Assembly (NCBI GenBank): GCA_001599715.1
Contig: BCHU01000006.1
Location: forward strand, 850,765 to 914,764
DNA length: 64,000 nucleotides
Direction: 5' to 3'
Source of the DNA: Phaeotremella fagi
Lineage: Eukaryota > Basidiomycota > Tremellomycetes > Tremellales > Phaeotremellaceae
Of the stretch, positions 32,774-45,520 are shown one piece after another. Every line of letters starts with the position of its first letter. The stretch's first letter is position 1. Under the pieces are notes generated by a model. The model was given only the letters and a program-made list of their open reading frames with translations. It had not been told where the DNA came from and did no database searches. Position numbers and translations under genes: made by a program.

Positions 32774-33432
32774 ATGTCACCGATCCAAACAGTCCTAGCT
32801 CCCTTTACATTGAAAGGTTTCTACCTCCTAACCTGGGGAACAGCCCTAGGATCCAACGTCTGGAACACCGTCGTAAGTTCCACCCAACCCCAGCGTCAGT
32901 TGGGGTAGTAGTACTAACCCCCTCCCAGGCAGGAGTCCGTCAATTCCAATCCCTCCCCCGTCAAACCTTCGGTCAACTCCAATCCCGTCTCCAACCATTA
33001 TATTTCTCCACCAGTACCCTCTTAACCGGAACCCTCCTCCTCACCCATCTCTATTTCCACCCCTCATTGATCTCATCACCACTTTCCAAACCTCACTGGT
33101 GGTCTTCCGAAGAAGGTCGTCAAGGTTTGCTCATCGTCTCTGGCTTGATCCCGCAATTGGTTAATTGGTTGGTTGTAGGTCCTAAAGCTACTGAGGTCAT
33201 GTTTGAGAGACATAGATTGGAGAGGGTTGAGGGTAAAGAATATGATTCCGCTGATGTGGGTTTGGAGTTACTTGTTTACAGAATATTAGTGCTGATAGAC
33301 GTTCGTTCTTAGATCTCACCTGCTCTTGCTGCTCTTAACAAGAAATTCTCAACACTTCACGGTATCGCTTCTTCACTTAACGTCGTTGCTTTCACTGCTC
33401 TCGCTGGTTTAGGTCTTGCTGTCAGCATGTAA
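32774..33432 (+). CDS. TMEM205/DUF4149-like membrane protein
   Basis: Exons 32774-32872, 32929-33255 and 33313-33432 give 181 residues. Hydrophobic segments: the first near residues 13-30 (GFYLLTWGTALGSNVW), one in STSTLLTGTLLLTHLYF, one in GLLIVSGLIPQLVNWLVVGP, and a C-terminal one (VVAFTALAGLGLAVSM). FHP and a late VGPKATEVMFERH segment followed by a charged helix and FSTLHGIASSLN fit the TMEM205-like family. Role unknown. Confidence 0.75.
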
Positions 33433-33706
33433 ACGATAGTCAAGCAAGCAATCATTAGATTAGTCCTGTTTTTTCTGTTTTAATCCCCAAAATAACTATG
33501 CAGTCATAACTTACAACTGATAGTCGACCCCATGGTTGCGTCTTTAATGTCAATACCAATGTGCTGTGTAAGGAGAAAGACCAATGAACAACCAACGACT
33601 ATACAAGATATTCTATACATTAAAAAACAGTCGAAGTAGAATACAAAATCAAACAATTCTTCCCTTCCCATATATCATCAAACATTCCCATCTTCACACT
33701 CTTCTA

Positions 33707-35193
33707 TCATCTATACCCACCATAAGGAGGTGCAGGTAATCCACCACCGCCATACCCATTCGATTGAGGATTCGTCAATTCAGCTCTAATCTGTGCATCT
33801 ACATGAAAAGAAAACAGCATTTATCAATACCCACTCAACAGCAACAACTCTCTACTCACAAGGATCATCATAAGCCAATTGCATAGTCCTACTAGCCGTT
33901 GGCATCCCATCACCCTCAAAAGCACCATACGGATCAACGCTCGCCCGGCCACCTGCAATAGATTCATTTCTCGTGTATCCATATCCACCCGTCGGAGTTT
34001 CATAAGTCGATTCACCTCTCGTATGACCGGATTCGTTTTTATCATAAGTTTGTTCGGGATCTTCAAGTGGTCTAACGTTGGTATAAGAGATTCCACCTGG
34101 TGCTGGGATTGGTGAGGGAGGTGGAACGAATGATGGTTCACCGTGTCGTCTTTCTTTTCGGAATCTTAGACCTGTTAGGATTGTGAGAGTTGCCCAGCCG
34201 GCTGTTGGTTTTATTAGCTTTAGATGTTGGGTACAGGACACGTTGAACAGCTTACCGAAAGCGAACCTTTACGAAACGATTTGTCAGTGTGAAATTTCCG
34301 TCAACACTTGTTAACTCACCAATCAAACACCCCCGAAGCCTTTTTAGTTTGACACCATTGAGACAACCCATTTTTGTAATCATCACCTAAACTCTCATGT
34401 GGATCGTTACTGGCGTCTTTACATCCCTGGCAATGGGTAAGCATATACTCTTTTTCAGTCACATTGAATCATCCACCGAAAACTTACAGCTTCCGTCCAA
34501 GCTAGAATGATTGTCAGCTTTTGAACCACTGCTGTGTGGGCGTTGCAGCTCACCTCCAATAGTAATAATCATAGCAGCAAGGAAGATCAAAAACGTTCCA
34601 AAAACATGTAAGATGAATCTAGATCTGATATGATGAAGGAATTGAGCTGGACGTTTCATTTTATCCCATCTAACGTAGGTTATCAGCTTTCCGTCCGTAC
34701 AACGACTACCCACCTATCATAAACCAAAGGGATGATCAACATAGCCATCGAGATGATGAACGACAGTAGTAAGAGGAAAAGAACGAAGCCAGATGCACCA
34801 GCTAAACAAATCGTTTTAGTCAAACATGTTGTCAGAGGGTGGACTCACAAACACCAAACCATTTAGCTTGGAAAGCAGCTACAGCGCCCATCGTACAAAT
34901 AGCTAAAAAAGTGAAGAAAAGCAAACTGATATGAAGTATCATATGAGTTTTCGAGATTGATGGCTAAAACCAAAAATACGATTTAGTGAAGCAAAAATAA
35001 CTAACATGAGATGGGAGGCTTCACATACCTCCTCTAAAATTGGACCGTCAAGGAAAGGATTGACATTCTCCGAAGGAGGTTGTTTACGAAGTACGTTTGA
35101 GTTTTTATCGAATTTGAAGGCGTTGGTGAATTTTGAGGTTGGGGTTGAAGACGAGGAGATGAGGTTGGATGAGAAGGTTTTCAGTTTTTCCAT
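33707..35193 (-). CDS. MARVEL-like tetraspan membrane protein
   Basis: Spliced gene starting at MEKLKTFSSN (35193), with small exons down to the stop near 33707. Four hydrophobic segments are visible: HMILHISLLFFTFLAICTMG, ASGFVLFLLLLSFIISMAML, ILHVFGTFLIFLAAMIITIG, and one before GLRFRKERR (TAGWATLTILTGL). A loop with two or more cysteines precedes the fourth. The long C-terminal tail is hydrophilic and Pro/Gly/Tyr-rich. The layout matches fungal MARVEL-domain proteins of the plasma membrane or eisosome region. The assignment rests on topology only. Confidence 0.6.
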
Positions 35194-35828
35194 GGTGCGT
35201 GAGTGGTGGGTGGCGAGTGTTGATGAAGTTAGAGGTGTTAGCTTCCTATTTATTAGATGAGCTATGGGGTGAAAGGTGTGACTGTGGTGTTTGATTATCC
35301 GGATATGGGATATGTTGTTGTTGATGTTATTGAATTAATATATTGTATTGTTGGAGAAAGGGGGTTGAATGATGGTTTAAGTTGTGTTGTTAACGTCGTT
35401 TGTTGCGCAGTGACAGCAAAGTAGAGGTAAAGGAGGCGATGAAACACCTGAAACCGGTGAAGTAGAACTCAGTAAGTCACTCAGACAACCAGCCAAGGTA
35501 TCCTTGAATCAAAGTGTTGCTTATACTTGTCACCTTTGTGATCTACTATGTTGGATTATAGATATACCAACTGTCGCTATACCTCCAGTATCGTTGTCCT
35601 TTTTATCGTTGTCGTTGTTGATTTTGATTTCAACAACATTTGCCGCTGAAAACCCAGCTAGCTACTCACGCGCAGCCCCTTCCACGTCCACGTGGCATCA
35701 AAGTTGATTTCGCGGGATCAAATAAAGCCAATGGAATGGGTGTCGTCCACCGTTAAAAAGTCTCAACGTCCAGATCGACAGCACCAAATCCCCATAATCA
35801 CTGCCCATCATAAATCAAAAAGAGGCGT
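35194..35828. promoter_or_regulatory. Divergent promoter region, no gene seen
   Basis: About 635 bp between the MARVEL-like gene and the flavin-reductase-like gene. No RNA gene or repeat was recognised. Confidence 0.4.
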
Positions 35829-36597
35829 ATGCTACTCTCCAATGGAGTCAAGCTAAAAACGGCTTCGAATTTTCTACGGTCAAGATTTTATTCGACGACA
35901 CCGGCAACGACGAATTTGAACGATGTAGCGATCCAACTTCGTCAAGTAATGAGGAACGTCGCTCAGGTCAGTTCCCATCCAAAAATCACTTGTTGATATA
36001 CTGAACAAAAAACTTTTCTAGCCGGTAGCCATAGTAGTAGCTGCCATACCTATTGAATCGTCCAACCCAGAAAAGAAACAGAAACGATATCACGGAGCAA
36101 CAATCTCATCGTTCACATCTCTAACTCTTCATCCACATCCACTCGTAGCTTTCTCCCTTCGTTTACCCTCAAGAATGGCCGATTGCCTACGACCCCCTCA
36201 ACTCAATACCAACACCCATCATCCTAATCCCAAAACGCCATTAACCATTTCCCTCCTTTCCTCGAAACATTCCAGAATCGCCGATAAACTGTCGAAACCG
36301 TTACACAAGGACGATCAGGATTTATTCAACGACAAGGAGTACTGGAATCTTCATCAAGACGAAGAAACGATAGCGCCGCCTGGATTGAGGGATTCGATCG
36401 GGATTCTGGAATGTGAAATTGTTAATTCGCTGGTGTTGAGGGATTTAACTGAAGAGACTGAGGGGGAAGGGGACGAGGTCGTTCATCATGGAAGTGAACT
36501 TTTTATTTGTAAGGTTTTGAAGGTTTTGGATGGTGGGGGTGGTGGGGACTCGGGAAAATCTTTATTGTATCATCGACAGAAATATATTTCTGTTTAG
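35829..36597 (+). CDS. Flavin-reductase-like (FMN-binding split barrel) protein, probably mitochondrial
   Basis: Exons 35829-35966 and 36022-36597 give 237 residues. The N-terminus MLLSNGVKLKTASNFLRSRF resembles a mitochondrial presequence. The domain begins LRQVMRNVAQPVAIVVAAIP; HGATISSFTSLTLHPHPLVA and then FSLRLPSRMADCLR are the characteristic flavin-contact region. The end KSLLYHRQKYISV matches the family terminus. Proteins of this family reduce or bind FMN; a specific substrate cannot be read. Confidence 0.82.
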
Positions 36598-37148
36598 GTT
36601 GGGTTGGTTGGGTTTTTTATATTGGTATAATTTCATTTCTGGTTTGTTTCTTTTCTCATCATCACTCAATGCATTGAATCCCTGATACCAAGTCTAAGGA
36701 TGTAATGTATCGTTGGGCTGATCTGGATTGTACACGGGTTTAATACTTGTAACTGTACCTGTACAAACGCTAAGAGATGCAACTTACCTCGTGATAGAGA
36801 TCTAGTCCCAGGGAAAGCCTTTTGTTCTAAAGCAACATCGTATTCCAGTCACTACCAATCATGTCACTCGTATCTCATCATCCACTGTAAGTAATAAAAG
36901 TGTCGTTAAGTGTCTCAGATCTATGTATCTGACTGACCATACGATTCTTGATGGTAGTGAGGTTAGAGGCAGTCGCCTGTGTGTGGCAATGTGAAATGAA
37001 AGGATGTCTGGGAATCGATCAATCGATACCTTAATGAAAGGTCCTTGATCATACACACAGTACTCCAATCTGATCGTCGATCCACAACGAGACTAGAAGC
37101 TATATAATCTCGATCTAACCTCTGTTGTAATTACAACTATCACCAAAA
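36598..37148. other. Intergenic region, no gene seen
   Basis: About 550 bp holding the 3' side of the flavin-reductase-like gene and the promoter of the DUF6534 gene. Nothing was recognised. Confidence 0.4.
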
Positions 37149-38957
37149 ATGACTGATACCAATTCAACAACTAACATCCCAGGCGTGACCGAAGAACAAC
37201 TTCAAGAATTATTCGCACCAGCTAAAGTGAGTTTAATCGATCAACACATTACAAATCAACTGAAAACAATTGACAGGATTACATTCTTGGGTGTCTACTC
37301 TCTTCGTTGATTATCGGTAAGTCAAGTTTCGTACTATACCCAAAATCAACTACGTTAACGATCATAGATACATATCTATGGTAAGTAGAACGTCATCGAT
37401 CCGAGTACTCAAATCATCCCCACAGTGCAATCTTCTTGATGCAAGTCTTCAATTATTTCAAATATCAAAATCAAGATAAACGAACGACGAAATTCGTAGT
37501 TATCTATTCGACATTCATGTTGATTTCGATAACAGTGTTCAATTGTATGTATTGCCGAATGTTGAAACATTGCAGTTGAACAAACCGATAACCATTACTG
37601 TGCTATAGGGTATTTCATCCAATATATCTTTGTCCAGAATTTCGGTTTCTATTCACCATTACTTGAAACCAGGTGAGTATCGACATTCACCAAGACCAAA
37701 AACTGACTGCTGCAGATACTACTCAACATTCCCGATTTTAGATTGTACGACACTTGCTTACTACGTCAAACACGACTGATACCCAAACAACACAGCTTTG
37801 ACAGCCCTCTGTATCCAAGGATTCTTCTCCCATCGAGCATTCCTGTTGACCCAGAAAAACTATTTTCTGCTAGTCGCACTTATCGTCAGTTCCACCTTTA
37901 CCGTCTCAATAGAACTGACACTGAACCAACAGTTATTGATGTTAACTTCGTTCGCGGCTGCTGTGGCTCAACGTATCCATTTCTCAAGGATTGGAAGTGA
38001 ACTTGAAGCTGCTGAATGTCAAATTGGTAAGTGGATCTCAAAACCCGTGCAGTGTACAGTATACATGACTGATTTTCATCTGATAAACAGAAATATACGG
38101 TGAGTCCAAAAGACAATTATTCCCCAATATGGAACAGGCAGTTAACGTACCACTGTGACATAGTTTGGCTAGCATCGATCATGACTGCCGATATCATTAT
38201 CACCATAGCAATCCTAAACGGATTACTAAGGATAAAAACAGGTAGAAAACATACGGACAAGGTAAACTCATCAAAATTCGATCCCATCAATTGATCCTCA
38301 CCAAAAAATCTAGATGATTTCACGATTGATCAGATTAACCTTCGAATCTCAACTCCCACCAACGATCTTATCGATGATCTACGTGATTTTCTTTGGTAAG
38401 CCAAGAACATAGATGGGAGAGGTTCTGACACCTACACGATAAAGCTCATTACCCCGACTCAACATTCCTAGCAATCCTGCAAACAGTCCAATCCAAAGTC
38501 TACGGTTGCGGACTAATGTTCACTCTAAACACCCGAAAAGATCTTCAAGAACATAATCGGGAATTAATGGTTAAAACCGGTGTACGTTGTTGTTCCTCTT
38601 ATCTCTCGCTTACCTTCTAATGATACTATTATGTTAGGGCGAAGTTTTCACCAGGAATACGAGATTGAACATCGGGATCAACGTTAACGTTGATGTGGAA
38701 GTTGAAACTGAAGTTCATGTTTCTGTGAGTCATCCTGAGTGATTGATAGATGTAGTTGAACAGAAACGCAGGACAACCCTTATTTGAACACCTCGAAATT
38801 CACTAATCGTCAACAACACGATCGAGATCATGATTCAATCTCTGAAATCCAACTTCAAGGCCAACCTATGAACTCGAATCAGGTCCACAACGATGATCTT
38901 GAGCATAATCATGATATGTTCGATTCAAGAGCTAGATTGACTCATTCTGATGTTTGA
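37149..38957 (+). CDS. DUF6534-type integral membrane protein
   Basis: Exons include 37149-37226, 37277-37316, 37368-37380 (13 nt) and 37426-37544, then several more; the stop is at 38955-38957. The 13-nt exon is needed to keep the frame between LLSSLIID and AIFLMQVFNYF. About seven hydrophobic segments follow, with a charged cytosolic tail containing VYGCGLMFTLNTRKDL (compare KLYxNSLLVSLNARK of the family). DUF6534 proteins are largely known from basidiomycetes. No function is established that I know of. Confidence 0.8.
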
Positions 38958-39237
38958 TAGGGCTCAATTGGAACGAGTTGTGGTTGGGATATATGAAAGT
39001 TTCTCTGGGTTCTTGATGATACACGAATATGTACGTTTCAACATGCAATATTTCGAATATTCTAGTAGGATCCTTGACACAAGTCGAACCTACCAATACA
39101 CACATACATGAAGATGATATACTGTAAGGTATGATAAGCCGATACTGTATGACATTATACCAAAAGAAATTCAGATGAAAAGGAACGACCAACACGTCAA
39201 AACCCAATGAAGCAAATCGTTAATCATCAATCCAAAC

Positions 39238-41417
39238 CTAACCCCGTTCCCTTGTTCCAGTTTCTATCCCCCAAAACAACCAAGCGCAAGTAACCAAAAG
39301 TAACGAACCGATTTTCCAACCGACTTCGTTAGCGACGTTATCCCAATCCCATTTCCTACCCCACGTAAAGCTTTCCCAGAGAGTCAAGTTATCGGGTATA
39401 GACAATGGTGTACCAGTGTGCATGGGTGATTTTTTGAATCCGTTGGAAATTGATCCACTTCCACTGGATCTTCTGTTGTTACTTGGTGTTGTTTCTCCGT
39501 CTTTTGATGGATTGGTACCGAAACCGGTACCGCCGTTGATCGTTATGTCGTCGATGAAGACATTTGACGTAACCCACATTTGTACTGTTCGACTCCATCC
39601 TGTCGTTACACCTATGACTACCCATGCTAACAAAACTCTATCAGCACCTAGTACCCATAGAGTCAGATAAGTCATTGGCCAACATAAACATTGAAGTGAA
39701 ATCAATCGAGTAACCGTAGATGGTAATGAATAATATGATCTCCAGCGATGGGTTAAACCAGTCGTTAGTGAGAAACAAAAGTGGGCTGTACAAATTGCCT
39801 AAATCACAATCAGTATCTATTCAGAGCTTTTGAACGATCAAAACGTACCCAAGCCATGGCTAGCAGCATATCACCCCGAATGACGGGTTGCCAAGTCCCT
39901 TCGAATTCACTCGAATTCTGTTGAACCAATCTTTCCAAAGCGTCTCTAGAAAAATCAACACCCCAAGGCCAAACTTCTCTCCATAAACCACCAAACATGA
40001 ACGAATATAGTAAAACACAGATACCCCATAACGAAGGGATGATCGCTAAAAGTCTTAGCGAGAGTAACGACGATTTTTGTAATATCCTTTCGATGGTTGC
40101 TGGAAGCAGTAAAGTGTTGGTTGGTGTGGTTTCAGTTGATGGGGTTGGTGTCTTGACAATTTCATCTGGTTCGATTTCCAACCCTAGACCTAAACCAGAT
40201 TTCAGTTGTTTATCAGATGAACTACCCGTAGAACGTAATCGTAATCCTCTAACTCGTTTAGGTGAAAAAGTCAAACTTCCAGATGAAGGTGAATCAGTTC
40301 CATCGTAATCATCGTCTGCATCTTCGCTTCCACCTATACCCCCATTCACGTATTTATATCTTGCAAAAGAGATTGGTGAATCATCCGGTGAACTACTGAG
40401 TACATTTCGTGGAGTGAGGGGTGATAAAGGTGGGATGTTGTTTATACTATGTCGTGGTGAAAGACTAGGTCGCATGGTGACTAGAGAAGGTTGCGATTTT
40501 GAAAGACCTGTTTTACCTGGACTCGTAAATCCTTGATTTGTAGAAACAGGTTGACTGGATGTTAAAGGTATAGGTCGAGACGGCGGGGTTTTCCTGACAT
40601 TAGGCAGAACTCTAGGTTTCCCATTTGTCGCAATTTCTTTCCTCTTTTCCTCCATTTGAGTCCGCATAACTCCATCAGCCCAACCACCAACCAAACGACT
40701 ACGCAAAAGACTGAGATCAGGTTGACTATGGGTTCTTTGATGTCGAATTCTACCTGGAACGAAGGTTGAATCCGAATCCATTTCAGTAGAATCTGTATCC
40801 TCAGATGAAGATGATGGTCTGTTCCTTGATCTTGAATGGGAACGAGATGAGGATTGTCTTTGACCTGGACGTAAGACTGATGGACCAGCTTGGACATATC
40901 TGGGTATGGAATTGGAAGATAGAGGTTGGGAAGGTTGTTGTCTATATCCAACTGGTTGAGAGACGTTTTGAGACTGAGTCTGAGGCTGAGGTTGAGGTTG
41001 AGATTGAAGTCTATATTGATTCAATGAAGGTTGAGTTGAAGACTGCGAAGCGACAGGTTGAGGGTTTGTGTAAAAAATCGGTTGACCAGATTGTTGAGGT
41101 GGATACTGAAGAGGCTCAAGCTCAATTTTCGAAATTGAAGATAAAGGTGTTAATCCAGTGATCTGTGGTCGACTCATCGGACTGGTAGGAGCAGACTTTG
41201 AAGGTCCAGCTGCGGAAAAAGTCGAAGATGGCGGCAACATCGTTGAAGATCTAAACCGAGGTGAAGTACTTGGTAACAAACCATTTTCAAACGGTTTGTT
41301 ACCTAACGGTAAAGATACATAGGACGATGGAGGTGTTCGACCGTTGATCTTTGGTCGGGCATGAGGATGGAAATTGCTTTGCTCCATTCGAGGTGAGAGA
41401 GGGGCAACGATTGACAT
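39238..41417 (-). CDS. EOS1: EOS1-like N-glycosylation/oxidative-stress membrane protein with long disordered N-terminus
   Basis: Exons 41417-39849 and 39798-39238 give 709 residues. About 430 N-terminal residues are Ser/Pro/Gln-rich and probably disordered. The EOS1 domain follows: SLRLLAIIPSLWGICVLLYS is the family signature. Further hydrophobic segments include RLISLQCLCWPMTYLTLWVL, VLLAWVVIGVT and the C-terminal LLLVTCAWLFWGIE. Yeast Eos1 is an ER membrane protein involved in N-glycosylation and oxidative-stress tolerance and is only about 370 residues, so the extension here is large. Confidence 0.8.
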
Positions 41418-41940
41418 GATTCAACGTTTTATCGACTGCAGCTGTTGAGAGCTGTTATCATTGAAGTGTCTGATCGATTTCACTCGTTGTTTAGCGTAAA
41501 AACATTGTTGAAAAGACGAAAAAAGAAGAATTTAGCAGATTTTTCTCCCTTGACCCTCAGTTCGATTTTTGTATAGTAGTTTGTAATATGATATTGAAAT
41601 ATAAACAGGGATAGAAATGGAAGACCGAGAAGAAATTGACGGTATTTGACCGCTTTGTTTTACGGCGGAAGCAAAAACTGAAGAGTACGACAACAACAAA
41701 TGTGAGCAACGTAGCAAATGAGGCTACGGATGATATCAGAAGTGTCTTTAGTCCATGAAAGTGAAGATATCATAGGAGTGACGATAGCTCTAACGAAAGA
41801 AGACAGCACTCTACATTCCCACCGTCATATCTAATCTATTTTTGAAAAACTGGGAACACGAGGCTCTATTGAGGCACCTGTCATCTGGAGTGATGTCATG
41901 AACGTCCTATGGCTACAAAAAATGAAATCTACAACATTAT
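41418..41940. other. Intergenic region, no gene seen
   Basis: The upstream side of the EOS1-like gene and the 3' side of the DHA1 transporter. Nothing was recognised. Confidence 0.4.
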
Positions 41941-44137
41941 TCAAGACATATGATTAATAAAATTTGATCTGGCTCTCAGCCTAGTCAATACATCAGTGGA
42001 CGTTCAAGTGAGGCGTATAGCGGAAAAAGAGAAACTCACTTGGCGCCGAACTTGAAAAATAAAAATGGTGTGACACCGAGTCTACGATGGATGGATCAGT
42101 ATTGTTCCAGAGAGGTTCTTGAGAATCAACGCACAAGATACCTATCAAACCTAAAAGAGTACAAGCCCAATTCACTCCTAAATTGTGAAACATCGGTTGG
42201 GCAACAAGAGGCAAAGCCGCTCCTAAAATACTACGCAGGAAAGTGTTTGCAGCTAGGTTGAAATCAATCCTGAGCCCACTCGTAGTTTAAAGAAGGCACT
42301 CACCAACAGCCGAAGCAGAGATCTTGGTATACCCATCAATGAGGTAATTGATTCCACTCTATACCGATGGGTAAGATTTGAAAATTCAGTAATGTTTGTG
42401 TACTCACTTGGAAAATCAACAGGAACGACATTCCAATGAAAACGAACCCAACTATCGAAGGAAACCAATGAATGCTAGGACTGGAAGTCCAACCAACGAT
42501 AAAGAATCCAATAGGGAAACACATGGATCCGAGCATCATGGGAGGCAGCCTATTCAATTAGCAGATATACGGGACGTCAGAAAGAATCACGTACCTTCTT
42601 TCTGGTGGAGCTTTTCCTTCGTGTTGATCAAGATATTTACCAAACACCTTTTCTGCGTATATGAAATTGATAGCGGCTGCTATGAGAGTACCGACCTGAA
42701 TCATTGTCAGATAAATTGACCGAACAAAACATTCACTGTGTGAGACTTACAAGTGTTGCCAAAATCACACAAGAAGATGTCACTGGTGGCCAGCCTCGTC
42801 CTTCAGCATAGATAATTGGAATCGCCGCCTGTAACGATTATTAGCATTTTCATCACAGACAAGACCAGTACTCACGAAAAGCATATAAAGTATACCATAA
42901 ACAAAAGAGTTATATCTGAATCAAGCTTCAGTAGGTTTTCTAAATCAGACTATTGAACAACGTACATGGTGATCAAGGTGACCATAGGTTCTTTGACCAA
43001 CATCAACAAAGGCAAGAACAGACTCTTGTGAACAAAAGCTTTAAGACTATGATCGACAGTCTCATGTTGCGAATGTAAAGCGTATTTCCCAGTTTGTAAA
43101 CGTAATCGATGTGCTTTTCTTGATAAGATGATAGCGGCCGAAGTTTCCGGTAGAAAGAATATATCGAGGATGACAATGAATGAGACCATGATCACTACTA
43201 GGTACTCTGTCCATCTCCATGTTAGATAGGATTCGGAGACTGCTGATCCGATTACTGGAGCTACTGTTGGACCACCGACTATACATAGTCTATCTGTTTG
43301 TGAGTTATAGTATTAAGCCTTCGAGCTGAGAACCCACGAATAAAGAACGACGGCAGTTCCTCTCTGTCTTTGATTCCACATATCCGCCAAACCACCGGCT
43401 ACAATACTAACGGGTGACGAGGCGAACCTAAAGAAGTCAATCTTTTAATCAGTCAATGTACGGGAAAACATAAGTTGTAACCTACATTCCAGCGAAAAAT
43501 CGAGTAATGAATATCGTCTGTAAATTCTCCGCTGTCGCTGTAGCCGCCGAGAAACAAGCGAAAATGAACATTGGAAGTACCAATGCCACCTTCCTCCCAT
43601 AAACTTCACTTATTGGTGCAAAACAGATAGGACCAAGAACGAAACCTAACAGCACGACATTGAGTTTTGAAATGATGATTAGATTCAAAACTTACCTAAT
43701 AAGAATAGAGATAGACCCAGAAGCGTAACTTCACTTGACACCCCGTAATCTACCGCAACGTATTCAGATGCGGAAGAGAAGATACTGGATGCCTAAGCAA
43801 GATCGTTAGTTTGTACGTCTATCTTCAAACATGGAAACAAAACCTTACAAAAGTTGCCGACATGGTATTGGCTCCCATAAGTAAAGTAACTTTAAGTTTC
43901 TTGGATCGTTCCCAATTTTGTGGGTTCCTGGGATCATCGTCACCATCAAATGTAACCTAGTTCCCTCGTGTCAGATATATGAAACTTGAAAGTTAAATTC
44001 CGACATACCAGATCAGGATTTGCTCCAGTCTTTTCAGATGGGGCTGCTTGGGTGTTCACGACACCTCTGGATTCAAGATCATGTCCATCGTTTCCATGTA
44101 CGGTTTCTTCTGATATCGATGGTCTAGTCATTATCAT
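41941..44137 (-). CDS. MFS transporter, DHA1 (12-helix) type, TPO1/FLR1-like
   Basis: Many short exons from MIMTRPSIS at 44137 to a stop near 41941. Signs of the family: PQNWERSKK before the first helix, a later SLFLLGFVLGPICFAPISEV followed by YGRKVALVLPMFIF, then FITRFFAG, GGLADMW, and a central loop of the form RLRLQTGKYALHSQHE. The last exon appears to splice into KLRARSNF, as in many DHA1 tails. These pumps export polyamines or drugs. Substrate unknown. Confidence 0.85.
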
Positions 44138-45064
44138 GACAATGGTCTACAAATACGAGTATGAGTATGTGGCTCCATTCTCATTTTCGATCTCTAAAAC
44201 GTTATATACTGCATATGAGATGAGCCGATGGCCGCTGATCAGCATGGGAGATGCCGTGGGGTTGAGATCTCCTACGTCACAATTCCAAAAATAGGTGTCC
44301 AATCGAGAATAGCCGCCCGCGTGGGCTGATCCAAAGGTATCGGCATTTTGAGGCAACTCTATTTCCCCCTCAAAAGTTGAACTTCTCAGTCTCATTCACA
44401 GATTCATACACCACTGACGAGCATCTGTATATTAGCAGTGCTTCCAAGCGGTGGACGAAATAAGTTGTGGAGTAAACCTCTTCTCGTTCGAATTGTTTGC
44501 AGTGTTGTTCAAACGGATATGAATAATAGTATTTACCCCGACAGAGAGTGCTCCTATCATTTGATGTAAGAAGGGAGGGAAATTGCCATTGGTGAGCGAT
44601 GAAAGGTTTCATGGGAGTCATGTCATCGTCTTCTCATGACGTTCACGCCTTCGTAGCTTTGGCGAAACAATAAAGAAACAGACTTGTTGCCACTTGTGTC
44701 TTTCTAGTTTGTTACCATTACAGGACAAAAACAGAAACAAACATCATGTCAACTAATTAACACTTGTACAGTAAGTACGTACAGTACGTACAAGGAGCAC
44801 CATGTGTACTTTCGCCGATAAAAAAAAAGTTTTCTCTACTGAGCTTCCCCAAGTCCATTTGTGCACTGGCCGCGTTCCTACTGTACTGTAGTGGTTTTCA
44901 TTCACCGACACCATTTTCCCCGTCTCCTTCCTTTGTTCTCTTCTCCAGGTCTTAAAATACCACATTTCATCATCCCCGACACCAAAGTTTTCTTCGTTTT
45001 CAATTCATCAACTTCTTTCGTTACACAATCGAGAGACAAAAAAAAAAAAAAAAAAAAACCAAGC
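44138..45064. promoter_or_regulatory. Divergent promoter region of the DHA1 transporter and orphan gene E
   Basis: About 930 bp. Just upstream of gene E it has two TGTACAGTA/CGTACAGTACG-type sites (about 44765-44790), a pyrimidine-rich stretch, and a 21-base A run at 45038-45058. No other gene was recognised. Confidence 0.45.
45038..45058 (+). repeat. A(21) tract six bases before a start codon
   Basis: A 21-base homopolymer of A ends at 45058; the ATG of gene E is at 45065. It lies in the expected 5' UTR. Confidence 0.85.
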
Positions 45065-45520
45065 ATGTCAGATCTTGATTTCATCGATCTTGATACCATC
45101 TACGACTCATACAAAGATGGAGACTACTATTATATCTTCAACCATATCATCGGCAAGATACCGATCACGGTTCCCAGAGAGAAATCTATAGAGCTTACGC
45201 AGCAGATCATTGGAGGGTTAAACGTTTGCAATCTATCCACGCTCGCCAGAGACCTCAAAGGGGAGGAGAAATGGACAATCACTAACGACCCCACTTATAT
45301 TATAGATGGTGAACAGTACCGCAACACCATTCATTTCGAAAATAGTCCGATCCGATCAATAAAAAACTTCACTGTCACAGTGGTCCAAAGTTCTGTTGAT
45401 GATTCAGTTCTTAAAGTAAAGATTTCGTTTAAACTTGCGGAACGTTCAGTAGAGAATGGTTTTGTACATAATCTTCCAAGTTTTTCCCCTGTTGTTAATA
45501 ATGTTGTAGAGAAATTTTAA
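45065..45520 (+). CDS. Orphan gene E, intronless
   Basis: 151 residues from the ATG at 45065; the open frame upstream has no convincing start. It is rich in acidic and aromatic residues at the N-terminus (LDFIDLDTIYDSYKDGDYYY). A Val/Lys-rich strand-like part (FTVTVVQSSVDDSVLKVKISF) follows. No signal peptide or membrane segment is visible. I do not recognise a family, and no paralogue was seen in the window. Confidence 0.55.
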   Translation: MSDLDFIDLDTIYDSYKDGDYYYIFNHIIGKIPITVPREKSIELTQQIIGGLNVCNLSTLARDLKGEEKWTITNDPTYIIDGEQYRNTIHFENSPIRSIKNFTVTVVQSSVDDSVLKVKISFKLAERSVENGFVHNLPSFSPVVNNVVEKF

